Assembly (NCBI RefSeq): GCF_004006175.1
Contig: NZ_CP033219.1
Span: 496,001-560,000 of the forward strand
Direction of reading: 5' to 3'
DNA from: Parasedimentitalea marina
Lineage (GTDB): Bacteria; Pseudomonadota; Alphaproteobacteria; Rhodobacterales; Rhodobacteraceae
DNA: 64,000 bases
Position numbers and translations under genes: made by a program. The notes under the pieces are model-generated. The model saw nothing but the letters and a program-made list of their open reading frames with translations, made no database searches and had not been told where the DNA came from. Position 1 is the first letter of the stretch. Every line of letters starts with the position of its first letter. Shown piece after piece: positions 35,250-42,591 of this stretch.

Positions 35250-35521
35250 CCCCAACTGCCTCCACCACCTCCACCGCCGCCGCCTCCACCGTCGCCGCCA
35301 CCGCCTCCACCGTCGCCGCCACCGCTATCACCGCCGCCGTTGTCACCACCAGAAGAGCCACCGGAAGAGCCAGAGCCGCCGGATCCACTACTTGGAACGC
35401 TGTTGGATACTTCTGGAGAGACCGGTGCCGGGTCTGAATTCACTTCATAGTTTTCAATCGGCGGGCATCCACCAAGCAAAGCTGTCGTAGAAAATAGAAA
35501 AAGAACCAATGAGACACGCAT
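35246..35521 (-). CDS. Small lipoprotein with a long glycine-rich tail
   Basis: 91 residues from the ATG at 35521, which has AGAGGGGA upstream. The signal peptide ends in a lipobox (TTALLGGC), so the mature protein should be a lipid-anchored 70-residue chain starting at Cys. The first half is Pro/Ser-rich; the second half is almost all Gly with Ser and Asp, ending in SWG. Its stop overlaps the caspase start (ATGA), and the caspase ribosome site lies inside its glycine codons, so expression of the two is tied. The tail could be flexible linker, surface brush or protease substrate; none is shown. Confidence 0.75.
   Translation of the reverse strand: MRVSLVLFLFSTTALLGGCPPIENYEVNSDPAPVSPEVSNSVPSSGSGGSGSSGGSSGGDNGGGDSGGGDGGGGGGDGGGGGGGGGGGSWG
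35283..35324. repeat. Tandem 21-bp repeat in the lipoprotein tail
   Basis: A perfect 21-base unit occurs twice in a row (35283-35303 and 35304-35324) inside a longer CCG/CCT/CCA triplet run that encodes glycine on the minus strand. Such runs change copy number in frame, so the tail length probably varies between strains. Confidence 0.85.
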
Positions 35522-36178
35522 GAGCAATCCCCTCTGCGTTAAAACCAACTACCATGTCATCTAGGACTAATAGTTTAGACGACTGGGGGGATTTTGGCAA
35601 ATTTCGACCTTATTCGGAGAACCAGTCTATTTCCGGGCACAATGTCAGGACTGTTCAGTCGTGAACTCAGCTACCATTCCAAAAGAAGAGTGCTTTCCCC
35701 CCGCATGATGAGCTTGTATTAGGGTCGTCTCATGCTTTGGCCCGAATTTCTTGCCGCCCGGCAGGTACCCGTCCCTTATCGTAGACCCTTAGTACAGTGC
35801 CTCTGCATCCCGACAACTGCACCAACCCCAGTCCAGGATCCACCAGTACTTCCCGTAGGTCTCACTCTAGTTTCGAGGAAAAGGCCCCCAGAAATACCCC
35901 ATTTCCGAGGTCACACTGACTAATCCGATGAAAGGGATCACCCCGCTGGTTTTCCCACCACCCCAGCCATTACTTCCTGACATGATGCAATAAATGCTAT
36001 CAAAGGAGCGGCATCAAACCGCGACTGGTCCATCATGCAGGAGAGTGGCTGAGAGGAACACTAAAGCTTACACACTGCCTGAATGGCGGTGGATACAATG
36101 CTTCAATAAGTCGGTGGGCGTATAATGGCGCGAGCCCGGATCGGTACGCCCGAAAGGGACATCCGTTCCATGCATGTT
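35522..36178. other. Gene-free stretch with an inverted-repeat arm and a tRNA-Gln 3'-end-like sequence
   Basis: No gene is supported; the 63-residue ORF at 35732 is not protein-like overall. It contains the plus-strand arm (35732-35775) of the repeat described at 32766-32809. At 35953-35969 it has TCCCACCACCCCAGCCA, which matches the 3' end of tRNA-Gln at 16 of 17 positions, here on the plus strand. The region therefore looks like mobile-element debris. Confidence 0.5.
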
Positions 36179-36595
36179 TCAGCACCCCTTTTCTAATCTG
36201 AGCCCACTTTCAAATCCTTCTCGGTCCGCTTCAATTTTCTTGAGGACCTCGGTTAAAGCAAATGAACGCTTGTCGTGTTCACCACTCCAGATGATGATCT
36301 CCAGTAGGATTGGCGCCAGATCACGGCCTTTCTTGGTCAGTGAATACAGAAAACTCCGACGGTTTTCTGGATCACGTTCCTTATTCACCAGTCCTTCAGC
36401 TTCCAGGGATTTCAGCCTGTCGATCAGGATATTGGTGGCAATTTCTTCTTCCATCTCCATGAACTCGCTGTAGGTCCGTTTACCGCGCAGCATGATTTCG
36501 CGAATGACCAGCAGCGTCCACCGGTCACCAAAGATATCCAGACCAAAAGCGACGGGGCACCCTGTCTGTCTGATTTTTGCTTTATTTTTTGTCAT
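36179..36595 (-). CDS. HxlR-family transcriptional regulator
   Basis: 138 residues with the HxlR signature: CPVAFGLDIFGDRWTLLVIREIM at the N-terminus in family form, the winged helix around EEIATNILIDRLKSLEAEGLV, and the wing RRSFLYSLTKKGRDL. The early Cys13 is the residue used as a redox or electrophile sensor in several HxlR proteins. It is divergent from the cupin operon at 36823. Two palindromes between them (36617-36670) are the likely operators, so it probably represses both directions until an electrophile or oxidant appears. Confidence 0.9.
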   Translation of the reverse strand: MTKNKAKIRQTGCPVAFGLDIFGDRWTLLVIREIMLRGKRTYSEFMEMEEEIATNILIDRLKSLEAEGLVNKERDPENRRSFLYSLTKKGRDLAPILLEIIIWSGEHDKRSFALTEVLKKIEADREGFESGLRLEKGC

Positions 36596-36616
36596 GCGAA
36601 CTTTTTAAAAAAACAT

Positions 36617-36670
36617 CTTGCAAAACGCAAGGTGTAAAGTTAGGAAGAATTACGCCTTGTAAAACGCAAG
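36617..36670. promoter_or_regulatory. Two HxlR-type operator dyads
   Basis: CTTGCAAAACGCAAG (36617-36631) is a perfect dyad with 5-base arms. CTTGTAAAACGCAAG (36656-36670) differs at one base. They are direct repeats 39 bp apart in the intergenic region between the HxlR gene and the cupin operon. No second pair like them is visible in the window. Confidence 0.75.
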
Positions 36671-36822
36671 CTAATTAACTGCCTATCCGGAAAGGCCCGA
36701 CGATCGGGTCACCTTCGGAAAAACCAACACCGTAAGTCGATCCCGCCCAGAGAGATATTCTCTCTGACCCAAGAAACATGTGCATCGGGAATCCTCCTGA
36801 GCAAACCAATAGGAATATGAAA

Positions 36823-37563
36823 ATGAACACTTTCTTCACCAAAACCCGCACTTTCACTGCCGTTGCTGCTCTTGCCACAGCAGGGTTTCTCGCCACTGCA
36901 CCGTCGGCTGAAACACAAGCCAGCTCGGTTAAATTGCTGACCGCCAACTTTGAGACACGCCGAGTTGTTCAGGTAGAAGCAGGTGACTTCCACTTTGCCC
37001 CTGGCCAGGTTGCTCCGGTCCACACCCATGATGCACCTGCAGTTGGCTATGTCGCCAAAGGTTCGATCATTTATCAGGTTGAAGGTGAAAAGCCGCAGGT
37101 TCTGAACGCAGGCGATGCCTTCTTTGAACCCGTGGATCAGCGGATCCTGCGCTTTGACAACGCATCGGCCACTGAAGAAGCCATCTTCATTGACTTCAAT
37201 CTGGAGCAGGAAGGCGAGCCGTTCATTGTCTTTGAGGAGGCGCCCACCGAAGCCATCGACCGCCGCACTCTGCCAACCTTTGATCTGAAGGACACAGACA
37301 TCAACCGGGTCGACGTTCACGAAGCTAACATTCCCGCAGCCGACACAATTGTTATCGAGAGTGATGTGGCAACAGTGGGCATTGTTGCCGAGGGGGTTGT
37401 TGTCATCGAGGCCCCAGGCGTTGAGACGCAGCGCATTGTGGCAGGCCAGAGCTTCTCGCTGCTGGAAAGCGTATCTGAAACAAAGATCAGCAACGGCTCA
37501 ACCGAAGTCCCCGCAAAGGTAATCTCGTTTCGCCTGATCCCATCCCAGACAGCCACCAACTGA
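36823..37563 (+). CDS. Exported bicupin protein
   Basis: 246 residues from the ATG at 36823; AGGA lies eight bases upstream, while the ATG at 36817 is too close to it. A signal peptide (AVAALATAGFLATAPSAETQA by landmark) indicates periplasmic location. The first cupin domain has the metal-binding set HTHDAPAVGYVAKGSI and a second motif ending AGDAFFEPVDQ. The second half repeats the fold (VATVGIVAEGVVVIEAPG, IVAGQSF) but lacks the histidines, so only one metal site is expected. First gene of an operon with the glyoxalase-like, YdhR-like and hydrolase genes; controlled by HxlR. Confidence 0.82.
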   Translation: MNTFFTKTRTFTAVAALATAGFLATAPSAETQASSVKLLTANFETRRVVQVEAGDFHFAPGQVAPVHTHDAPAVGYVAKGSIIYQVEGEKPQVLNAGDAFFEPVDQRILRFDNASATEEAIFIDFNLEQEGEPFIVFEEAPTEAIDRRTLPTFDLKDTDINRVDVHEANIPAADTIVIESDVATVGIVAEGVVVIEAPGVETQRIVAGQSFSLLESVSETKISNGSTEVPAKVISFRLIPSQTATN

Positions 37564-37575
37564 TCCATTGGCACG

Positions 37576-37603
37576 CCTTAGCCCCGGAAAACTGGGGCTA
37601 AGG
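37576..37603 (+). terminator. Ten-base-pair hairpin between the cupin and glyoxalase genes
   Basis: CCTTAGCCCC and GGGGCTAAGG pair perfectly around an 8-base loop, 12 bp after the cupin stop and 25 bp before the glyoxalase start. There is no T-run. It may partially terminate the transcript or protect the upstream mRNA, giving unequal expression within the operon. Confidence 0.6.
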
Positions 37604-37627
37604 TCCCTCCCTACAGGAGATTTCAAG

Positions 37628-38050
37628 ATGACACTTCACAGCACAATATTGCCCAGCCGCATCCTGTACACAATGATCCGGGTTGGTGATCTGGATCGGT
37701 CCTTGCGTTTTTACCGCGATGCTTTGGGATTGCGTGAGCTTCGCCGGGAAACCTTTACCGACGCGCGTTTTACCTTGGTGTTCATTGGATATGACGACGG
37801 TAATGCGCTGATCGAACTGACCCATAATTGGGATGATGATGGCTATTCACATGGCTCTGGTTACGGGCACATTGCGCTTGAGGTCAGCGACATTGAGGCA
37901 ACCTGTAGTCACCTTGTTGATTTAGGCGTCAACATCGTGCGTGCGCCCGGTCCCATGAAGATGGCCCCTGACGAAACAGGCCACCGCGAGATCATCGCAT
38001 TTATCGAAGACCCCGATGGCTACAGGATCGAACTGATCGAAGCCGACTAA
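37628..38050 (+). CDS. gloA: Glyoxalase I-like VOC protein
   Basis: 140 residues, aligning along its whole length with bacterial glyoxalase I. That enzyme isomerises the methylglyoxal-glutathione hemithioacetal to S-lactoylglutathione. Three of the four metal ligands are visible: Glu in ALIELTHNW, His in YGHIALEV and Glu in GYRIELIEAD. The first, His in the canonical HTMLRVGDL, is Tyr here (YTMIRVGDL). Either Tyr ligates the metal or the enzyme has another activity, so the symbol is tentative. AGGAG precedes the ATG. The glutathione theme fits the three transferases further right. Confidence 0.75.
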   Translation: MTLHSTILPSRILYTMIRVGDLDRSLRFYRDALGLRELRRETFTDARFTLVFIGYDDGNALIELTHNWDDDGYSHGSGYGHIALEVSDIEATCSHLVDLGVNIVRAPGPMKMAPDETGHREIIAFIEDPDGYRIELIEAD

Positions 38051-38096
38051 GCCCATTAGGTCACTGACCATCTCCACACATTGAAAAGGACAGGAC

Positions 38097-38729
38097 ATGC
38101 CCCCCGCAGCCTTTGTCTACGCAGAACTTCATGGCCCAGATCCAGTTAACTCCACCCTTGGCCAGCCTGGCCCAGAAATTGATCTTCAGGGCTTAGGATT
38201 GCTGGATATCACTTTGTTATCGGACAACCGTAACAACACTTCAGCTGGTTTCTACACCTTTGCGGACGCAGGTGACGCTACACTGTTCGCAACAAAAACA
38301 CTGTCCGACAAAGCGCGATCGCTTGGTGTTACATATGTCTCACGTCTGTTCGATGCCCCATCGGTTCGATGCGCCAGTCTTGAGATGAACTCACCTCATT
38401 TTGCTGGAGTATTGGCCAAACCAGTCAAAGCGTTTGTCTATGCGGAAATGCAGGTGTCCGTGCCGTTTGAAAACGCGCCATGGCGGGACCGCAACCCGGT
38501 TCTGAAGACCCAGCCTGGGTTGCTGGCAAAGACCTGGCTCAGCGGTCTGCGGACCAACACCCTGGGTGGGTTTTACGCCTTCGACTCGGTTGAAACCGCT
38601 TGGGCCTATGCCTTGGACGTGGTGCCTAAAACGGCAATTGCCGTGCAGGCCGCCCCCTATACCCGTGTCTTTAACGCATCCCAGTCGGAGGAGGCGAACC
38701 GATACTCGAATTCTCCATACTTCGACTAA
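38097..38729 (+). CDS. Tandem YdhR-like protein (fused dimeric alpha/beta barrel)
   Basis: 210 residues made of two similar halves. Both contain FVYAE near the start, a Leu-rich stretch (DLQGLGLLDITLLSDNRNNT versus KTQPGLLAKTWLSGLRTNT by landmark), a Gly-Phe-Tyr strand (SAGFYTF and LGGFYAF) and VTYVSRLFDA or APYTRVFNA. The GFYxF plus helix pattern resembles the YdhR putative mono-oxygenase family of ferredoxin-like barrels, which normally dimerise; here one chain would supply both halves. Good AAAGGACAGG ribosome site. Enzymatic role unproven. Third gene of the cupin operon. Confidence 0.6.
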   Translation: MPPAAFVYAELHGPDPVNSTLGQPGPEIDLQGLGLLDITLLSDNRNNTSAGFYTFADAGDATLFATKTLSDKARSLGVTYVSRLFDAPSVRCASLEMNSPHFAGVLAKPVKAFVYAEMQVSVPFENAPWRDRNPVLKTQPGLLAKTWLSGLRTNTLGGFYAFDSVETAWAYALDVVPKTAIAVQAAPYTRVFNASQSEEANRYSNSPYFD

Positions 38730-38790
38730 TTCCCACCAATCCCTTCGTCATCAACAGCGAAAACACTTACCCTCATCAAAGGAATAAAAA

Positions 38791-39504
38791 ATGACACATT
38801 ACATCTTGGTACACGGCGCTTGGGAAGGCGCATGGAGCTGGAACGAAACCCGCCCAACATTGGAGCAAAATGGTCATAAGGTGACTGCCGTAGCCCTACC
38901 TGGTAGCCCGGAAAACGAGCAGAACCTGTCACAGGTGACGATGAATAGCTATGTTCAGGCTGTAGTTGAAGCCATCAATCAAGCCGATGGGCAGGTCAAA
39001 CTGGTCGGACACAGTTTGGCAGGGGCGATCATTTCGCAAGCAGCCGAACAGGTGCCCGATAAAGTTGAAAAGCTGTACTATGTGGCTGCATTTCTATTGC
39101 AGAGCGGCGACAGCATCCTTGAGGCTATGCAGCGTGATCCGGATGGGGAGTTCCTACCAGAGCTCACCTTTGCCGAGGACCAAAGTTATGCGACAGCGTC
39201 AGAGACCACATGGCGCAGCAAGGCGTTTCACGATGTGAGCGAGAAGGACATTCAGGGCGCGCTGTCCTATGTCAAAGACCTTCCTCAGTCGACAGAGCCC
39301 TTTGTCACCAAGGTGGTCGTAACAGATGAAAACTTCGGTCGCGTGCCGAAGGCCTATATTCGCACGTCACTGGACAAAATGGTGTCTCCGAAGTTGCAGG
39401 ACGAAATGCTGGGCAATTGGAAAGTGGATCAAATCCATACTCTTGAAGCCGGGCATTTCCCAACACTCTCTCTCCCCACGCAACTGGCAGAGCTACTACT
39501 CTGA
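38791..39504 (+). CDS. Alpha/beta hydrolase, plant-methylesterase-like subfamily
   Basis: 237 residues. Oxyanion-hole segment HGAWEGAWSW, nucleophile elbow GHSLAG near residue 73 and the C-terminal catalytic His in LEAGHFPTLS are all present. It belongs to the same subfamily as the hydrolase at 7207-7917. Last gene of the HxlR-controlled run; a hairpin 13 bp past the stop probably ends the operon. It would cleave an ester or lactone in the cytoplasm; the substrate is unknown. Confidence 0.85.
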   Translation: MTHYILVHGAWEGAWSWNETRPTLEQNGHKVTAVALPGSPENEQNLSQVTMNSYVQAVVEAINQADGQVKLVGHSLAGAIISQAAEQVPDKVEKLYYVAAFLLQSGDSILEAMQRDPDGEFLPELTFAEDQSYATASETTWRSKAFHDVSEKDIQGALSYVKDLPQSTEPFVTKVVVTDENFGRVPKAYIRTSLDKMVSPKLQDEMLGNWKVDQIHTLEAGHFPTLSLPTQLAELLL

Positions 39505-39517
39505 TCAGACTTGATGT

Positions 39518-39550
39518 TCTCTGCATGTCTACGATGTGCAGAGAGTTTCT
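39518..39550 (+). terminator. Probable rho-independent terminator of the cupin-hydrolase operon
   Basis: TCTCTGCA and TGCAGAGA pair around an 11-base loop, followed by GTTTCTT. Position directly after the last gene of the operon supports a terminator. Confidence 0.6.
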
Positions 39551-39615
39551 TGCAAATCTCTGTCCGGATCAACGAATGAATGATTTTTGTATCTGCGTTG
39601 ATCGCGGGTTCGGTA

Positions 39616-40503
39616 CTAATTGCTACCTGTTAGAACATTAGCGTGAGCGGCAATCCGGGATTTGATGAAGTCGGAAAATACTCTGACCCGTTTGGTCTTA
39701 CGTGTATCGTCCAGTGTTAACAGCCAGATTGTTCCATAGTATTCCGTGATGCTGCCGGGAACACGTACAAGACAGGGGTCGAGGTCACCAATGAAGCAAG
39801 CCAAAATCGTGGCGCCCATCCCGGCTTTTGCCGCAGCAACTTGAGATGCAAGATCATTGACGATTACTGGAGGCTGTTCTGCTCCTATCTCCGGAATGGC
39901 CGCCCAACTTGGCGCGGCTCCATCTTCCTCTTTCAGGATCCATCGAACATTGGACAAATCACCCGTTTGAATATTGTCGAGCAGTTCTGTCGAAATATAG
40001 ACTCCACGATGGACATCCTGCAGTCTCGATCCGATCAAATGCTGCGGCAGTGTCATCTGGTCAAACACCAGCCGCACTGCAACATCTGCCTGTCGAAGGG
40101 TCAGGTTCACGGTGTCGTAAGATGAGATGATTTGCAGTTCGATCGCTGGATGCTGTTTAGCGAATTCAGCAAGGTCCGGCATCAACAGGTCTGTTGCCAA
40201 TGATGGCGGCATCGCCACGCGCAACGTACCGGACAGACTTTGGTCGCGGGCAAAAACCTGTGTCTGTAATTTGGATGAGGCATTTTCCATATCCGCGGCC
40301 AGTTCAAGGATCTCCTCACCAGCTGGGGTCAATGCATAGCCTGATGGCAGCTTTTCAAACAGCCGTGCGCTCAGCTGGGCCTCTAATTGCGACACCCGTC
40401 GCAGCACCGTTGAATGGTTCACACCCAGTGCAGAGGCTGCCGCCCTTACAGACCCTGATCGCGCCACGGCCAGAAAGAATCGAATATCGTCCCAATTGTC
40501 CAT
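39616..40503 (-). CDS. LysR-family transcriptional regulator
   Basis: 295 residues from the ATG at 40503; a 40-residue upstream extension is not LysR-like. The N-terminal helix-turn-helix (WDDIRFFLAVARSGSVRAAASALGVNHSTVLRR by landmark, SALGVNHSTVLRRVSQLE) is followed by the effector-binding domain. It is divergent from the glutathione transferase at 40623, with an 18-bp perfect dyad between them, so control of the transferase and quinone-reductase genes is likely. Confidence 0.9.
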   Translation of the reverse strand: MDNWDDIRFFLAVARSGSVRAAASALGVNHSTVLRRVSQLEAQLSARLFEKLPSGYALTPAGEEILELAADMENASSKLQTQVFARDQSLSGTLRVAMPPSLATDLLMPDLAEFAKQHPAIELQIISSYDTVNLTLRQADVAVRLVFDQMTLPQHLIGSRLQDVHRGVYISTELLDNIQTGDLSNVRWILKEEDGAAPSWAAIPEIGAEQPPVIVNDLASQVAAAKAGMGATILACFIGDLDPCLVRVPGSITEYYGTIWLLTLDDTRKTKRVRVFSDFIKSRIAAHANVLTGSN

Positions 40504-40559
40504 TGGTTGATATTTGCACCACCCTTCCGGAAAAATCCAGAATAGTTTCGGTTCACATA

Positions 40560-40577
40560 GGCTCTTAACTAAGAGCC
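40560..40577. promoter_or_regulatory. Perfect dyad in the LysR / glutathione transferase intergenic region
   Basis: GGCTCTTAACTAAGAGCC is an 18-bp palindrome with 8-base arms around AC. It contains the T-n11-A pattern preferred by LysR proteins and lies 46 bp before the transferase start. Confidence 0.65.
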
Positions 40578-40622
40578 ATCGGCGTAAGCGACTGGTTTGC
40601 GCACCACTTACGGAGCAAAACA

Positions 40623-41309
40623 ATGCTTAATCTCTATACGGATGCCACACCCAACGGATTGAAAATTTCCATCGCGCTTGAGGAAATGGGCCTCGAGTAC
40701 GCGACGCACCAGGTGTTCCTGGGCGGCGAACAGCAGACCCCAGACTTTACATCTCTTAACCCAAATCAAAAAATCCCGGTTCTTGTGGATGATGGGCAGG
40801 TTGTCACGGAATCCGGTGCGATCCTTATCCACCTTGCGGAAAAAACCGGTAAGTTCCTTCCTTCTGATCCAAAACAACGCACCGCTACAATCGAAGCTTT
40901 GATGTTTCAGATGGCCTCGGTAGGGCCCATGTTTGGGCAATATCTGGTTTTTGCCGCAGCCTGGGGCAACAAATTTCCGGACGTCACAGGCCGATACTTC
41001 ACCGAGGTCAGCCGTCTTATGGGCGTGCTCAATACACGACTTGAGGGTCAGGACTACTTGGCAGGGGATGAGTTTACCATCGCTGACATGGCGGTGGCAC
41101 CATGGATCCGTCTTTGCGGACTTCATCCAGCCTGTAGCGACCTGCCGCTGGCGGCCAATGCAAACCTGAATAACTGGTGGGATCGCGTTGCAGCCCGCCC
41201 TGCCGTTCAGCGCGGGTTCGACAATCCAGCCCCCTTTGCGCCCGAAAAGCAGTTTCAGGGCTTTGTCGATGCCGTTGTTGGCCTCGGCGGGCTGCACAAG
41301 GCCGCGTAG
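40623..41309 (+). CDS. Glutathione S-transferase family protein
   Basis: 228 residues. The thioredoxin-fold N-domain shows LYTDATPNGLKISIALEE and the cis-proline glutathione-binding turn QKIPVLVDD with VTESGAIL. The C-domain has DMAVAPWIRL with the N-capping TIAD box. The Thr-Pro-Asn at the N-terminus resembles the YghU/YfcG bacterial group, which has disulfide-bond oxidoreductase activity. Good ACGGAG ribosome site. Divergent from its probable LysR regulator and 86 bp ahead of the quinone reductase. Confidence 0.88.
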   Translation: MLNLYTDATPNGLKISIALEEMGLEYATHQVFLGGEQQTPDFTSLNPNQKIPVLVDDGQVVTESGAILIHLAEKTGKFLPSDPKQRTATIEALMFQMASVGPMFGQYLVFAAAWGNKFPDVTGRYFTEVSRLMGVLNTRLEGQDYLAGDEFTIADMAVAPWIRLCGLHPACSDLPLAANANLNNWWDRVAARPAVQRGFDNPAPFAPEKQFQGFVDAVVGLGGLHKAA

Positions 41310-41395
41310 TACCAGCAAATTCCCAAAAACATTTCGCAGTTGGATCGCTAGTCAATGACAGCCGGTGATCCAACCTCTCCTAAAGGATGACACTC

Positions 41396-42424
41396 ATGAC
41401 AATCCAATATCCCCTTGTTTCAACGGCCCCAACCACCACGCGTCTGTTGGAATTCACCGAATACGGCGGCCCCGAAGTGCTGGACAAGGCGACCATCGAC
41501 ATTGCAGAACCCGCTGCTGGAGAGGTTCGGGTGCGAATGAAGGCGCTGGCGCTAAACCGATCCAATGCGCTGTTTCGCAGCGGCACGTATGTGTTCGAGG
41601 CCAGATTCCCTTCTCGGATCGGGACCGAAGGCGTGGGCGAAGTTGACGCCATTGGCGCTGATGTCACCGAGTATGTCATTGGTCAGCGGGTCAATCTGTT
41701 GCCGCCGGACAACGAGAGCACGCATGGCTATGCCGCCGACTATAACAACGTGCCACAGGAAAAGCTGCTACTTGCACCTGAGGGGCTGACCGATAGGAAG
41801 GCTGCAACCGCATGGGTGCCGTTTTTGACCATCTACCATCATTTCGTCGAAAAGGGGCTTGCTGCACCCGGGCGCTGGATCGTGCTTCCAGCGGCCAGCA
41901 GCAGTGTCTCGCTTGCAGCAAATAGCCTGTCGCATCACCTTGGGGCTAAAACGATTGGTATTACCCGAACCGTCGCCAAAAAAGCCGCGCTTGAGGCGGC
42001 AGGCTATGACGCTGTTATCATTTCCGAGGACGAGGATATCTCCGCGCGCTTGTTAGAAATCACTGGTGAAGGCGCTGATTTTGTTTTTGACCCGGTCGGC
42101 GGGCCACAACTCGAAAAGATCATTGGCGGCTTGAAGCAGGGCGCAGAGATCAACGTCTATGGGGTACTTGATGCTGCCGAGACACCTCTGCCAGTGTTTG
42201 CACTGATGCACAGCGGTGCAACTATTGGGTGCTACATGGTTTATGAGCTATTGGTCGATCTAACCAGACTGCGCGCAGCTGTCGACTATTACTTGCCATT
42301 GTTCAAATCAGGCCAGATTGCTCCCGTCGCAGATGATAAGTTGTTTACCTTCGATCAGAGCGTTGAGGCCTTCCAGCACATGGAGTCCAACACACAACTG
42401 GGAAAGGTTATCGTGAGCTTTTGA
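41396..42424 (+). CDS. Zinc-free quinone oxidoreductase-like MDR protein
   Basis: 342 residues from the ATG at 41396. It has the MDR fold with ALNRSNALFRSGTY and IGTEGVGEV, and a nucleotide-binding stretch at about 155-200. The cysteine zinc lobe of alcohol dehydrogenases is missing, so it is grouped with NADPH:quinone / enoyl reductases that detoxify quinones and enals. It follows the glutathione transferase by 86 bp and is ended by a very strong hairpin at 42448. Substrate not predictable. Confidence 0.83.
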   Translation: MTIQYPLVSTAPTTTRLLEFTEYGGPEVLDKATIDIAEPAAGEVRVRMKALALNRSNALFRSGTYVFEARFPSRIGTEGVGEVDAIGADVTEYVIGQRVNLLPPDNESTHGYAADYNNVPQEKLLLAPEGLTDRKAATAWVPFLTIYHHFVEKGLAAPGRWIVLPAASSSVSLAANSLSHHLGAKTIGITRTVAKKAALEAAGYDAVIISEDEDISARLLEITGEGADFVFDPVGGPQLEKIIGGLKQGAEINVYGVLDAAETPLPVFALMHSGATIGCYMVYELLVDLTRLRAAVDYYLPLFKSGQIAPVADDKLFTFDQSVEAFQHMESNTQLGKVIVSF

Positions 42425-42447
42425 TCTGATTGGCTGCTGAACTGTCA

Positions 42448-42492
42448 TTCTTGCCTGCGCCGTCAAAAACCTTTTTACGGCGCAGGCAAGAA
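42448..42492. terminator. Strong bidirectional hairpin between convergent genes
   Basis: A perfect 16-base-pair stem (TTCTTGCCTGCGCCGT with its complement) encloses a loop that itself contains AAAAA and TTTTT, which can pair too. It lies between the quinone reductase and the convergent flavoprotein gene and should block readthrough both ways. Confidence 0.75.
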
Positions 42493-42591
42493 GAATTGAT
42501 CTCTGGTTATGTAACTTGACTCCGGATCACCAGTTGAAGTGCGCCGAGGCTCCTTTGTTGGCCGTAAAAGGCGATCCATTTTACGATTGTA

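Noticed and set aside
35258..35340. CRISPR-like tandem repeat
   Set aside because: Units are adjacent triplets in a coding glycine run with no spacers.
35229..35450. Plus-strand ORF coding a polyproline protein
   Set aside because: It is the exact antisense of the glycine codons of the lipoprotein, which has a signal peptide, lipobox and ribosome site.
35732..35923. 63-codon ORF beginning at the inverted-repeat arm
   Set aside because: Both arms encode MLWPxxLxxRxVPVP in one frame, but the other copy stops soon after and no family is known; treated as a repeat.
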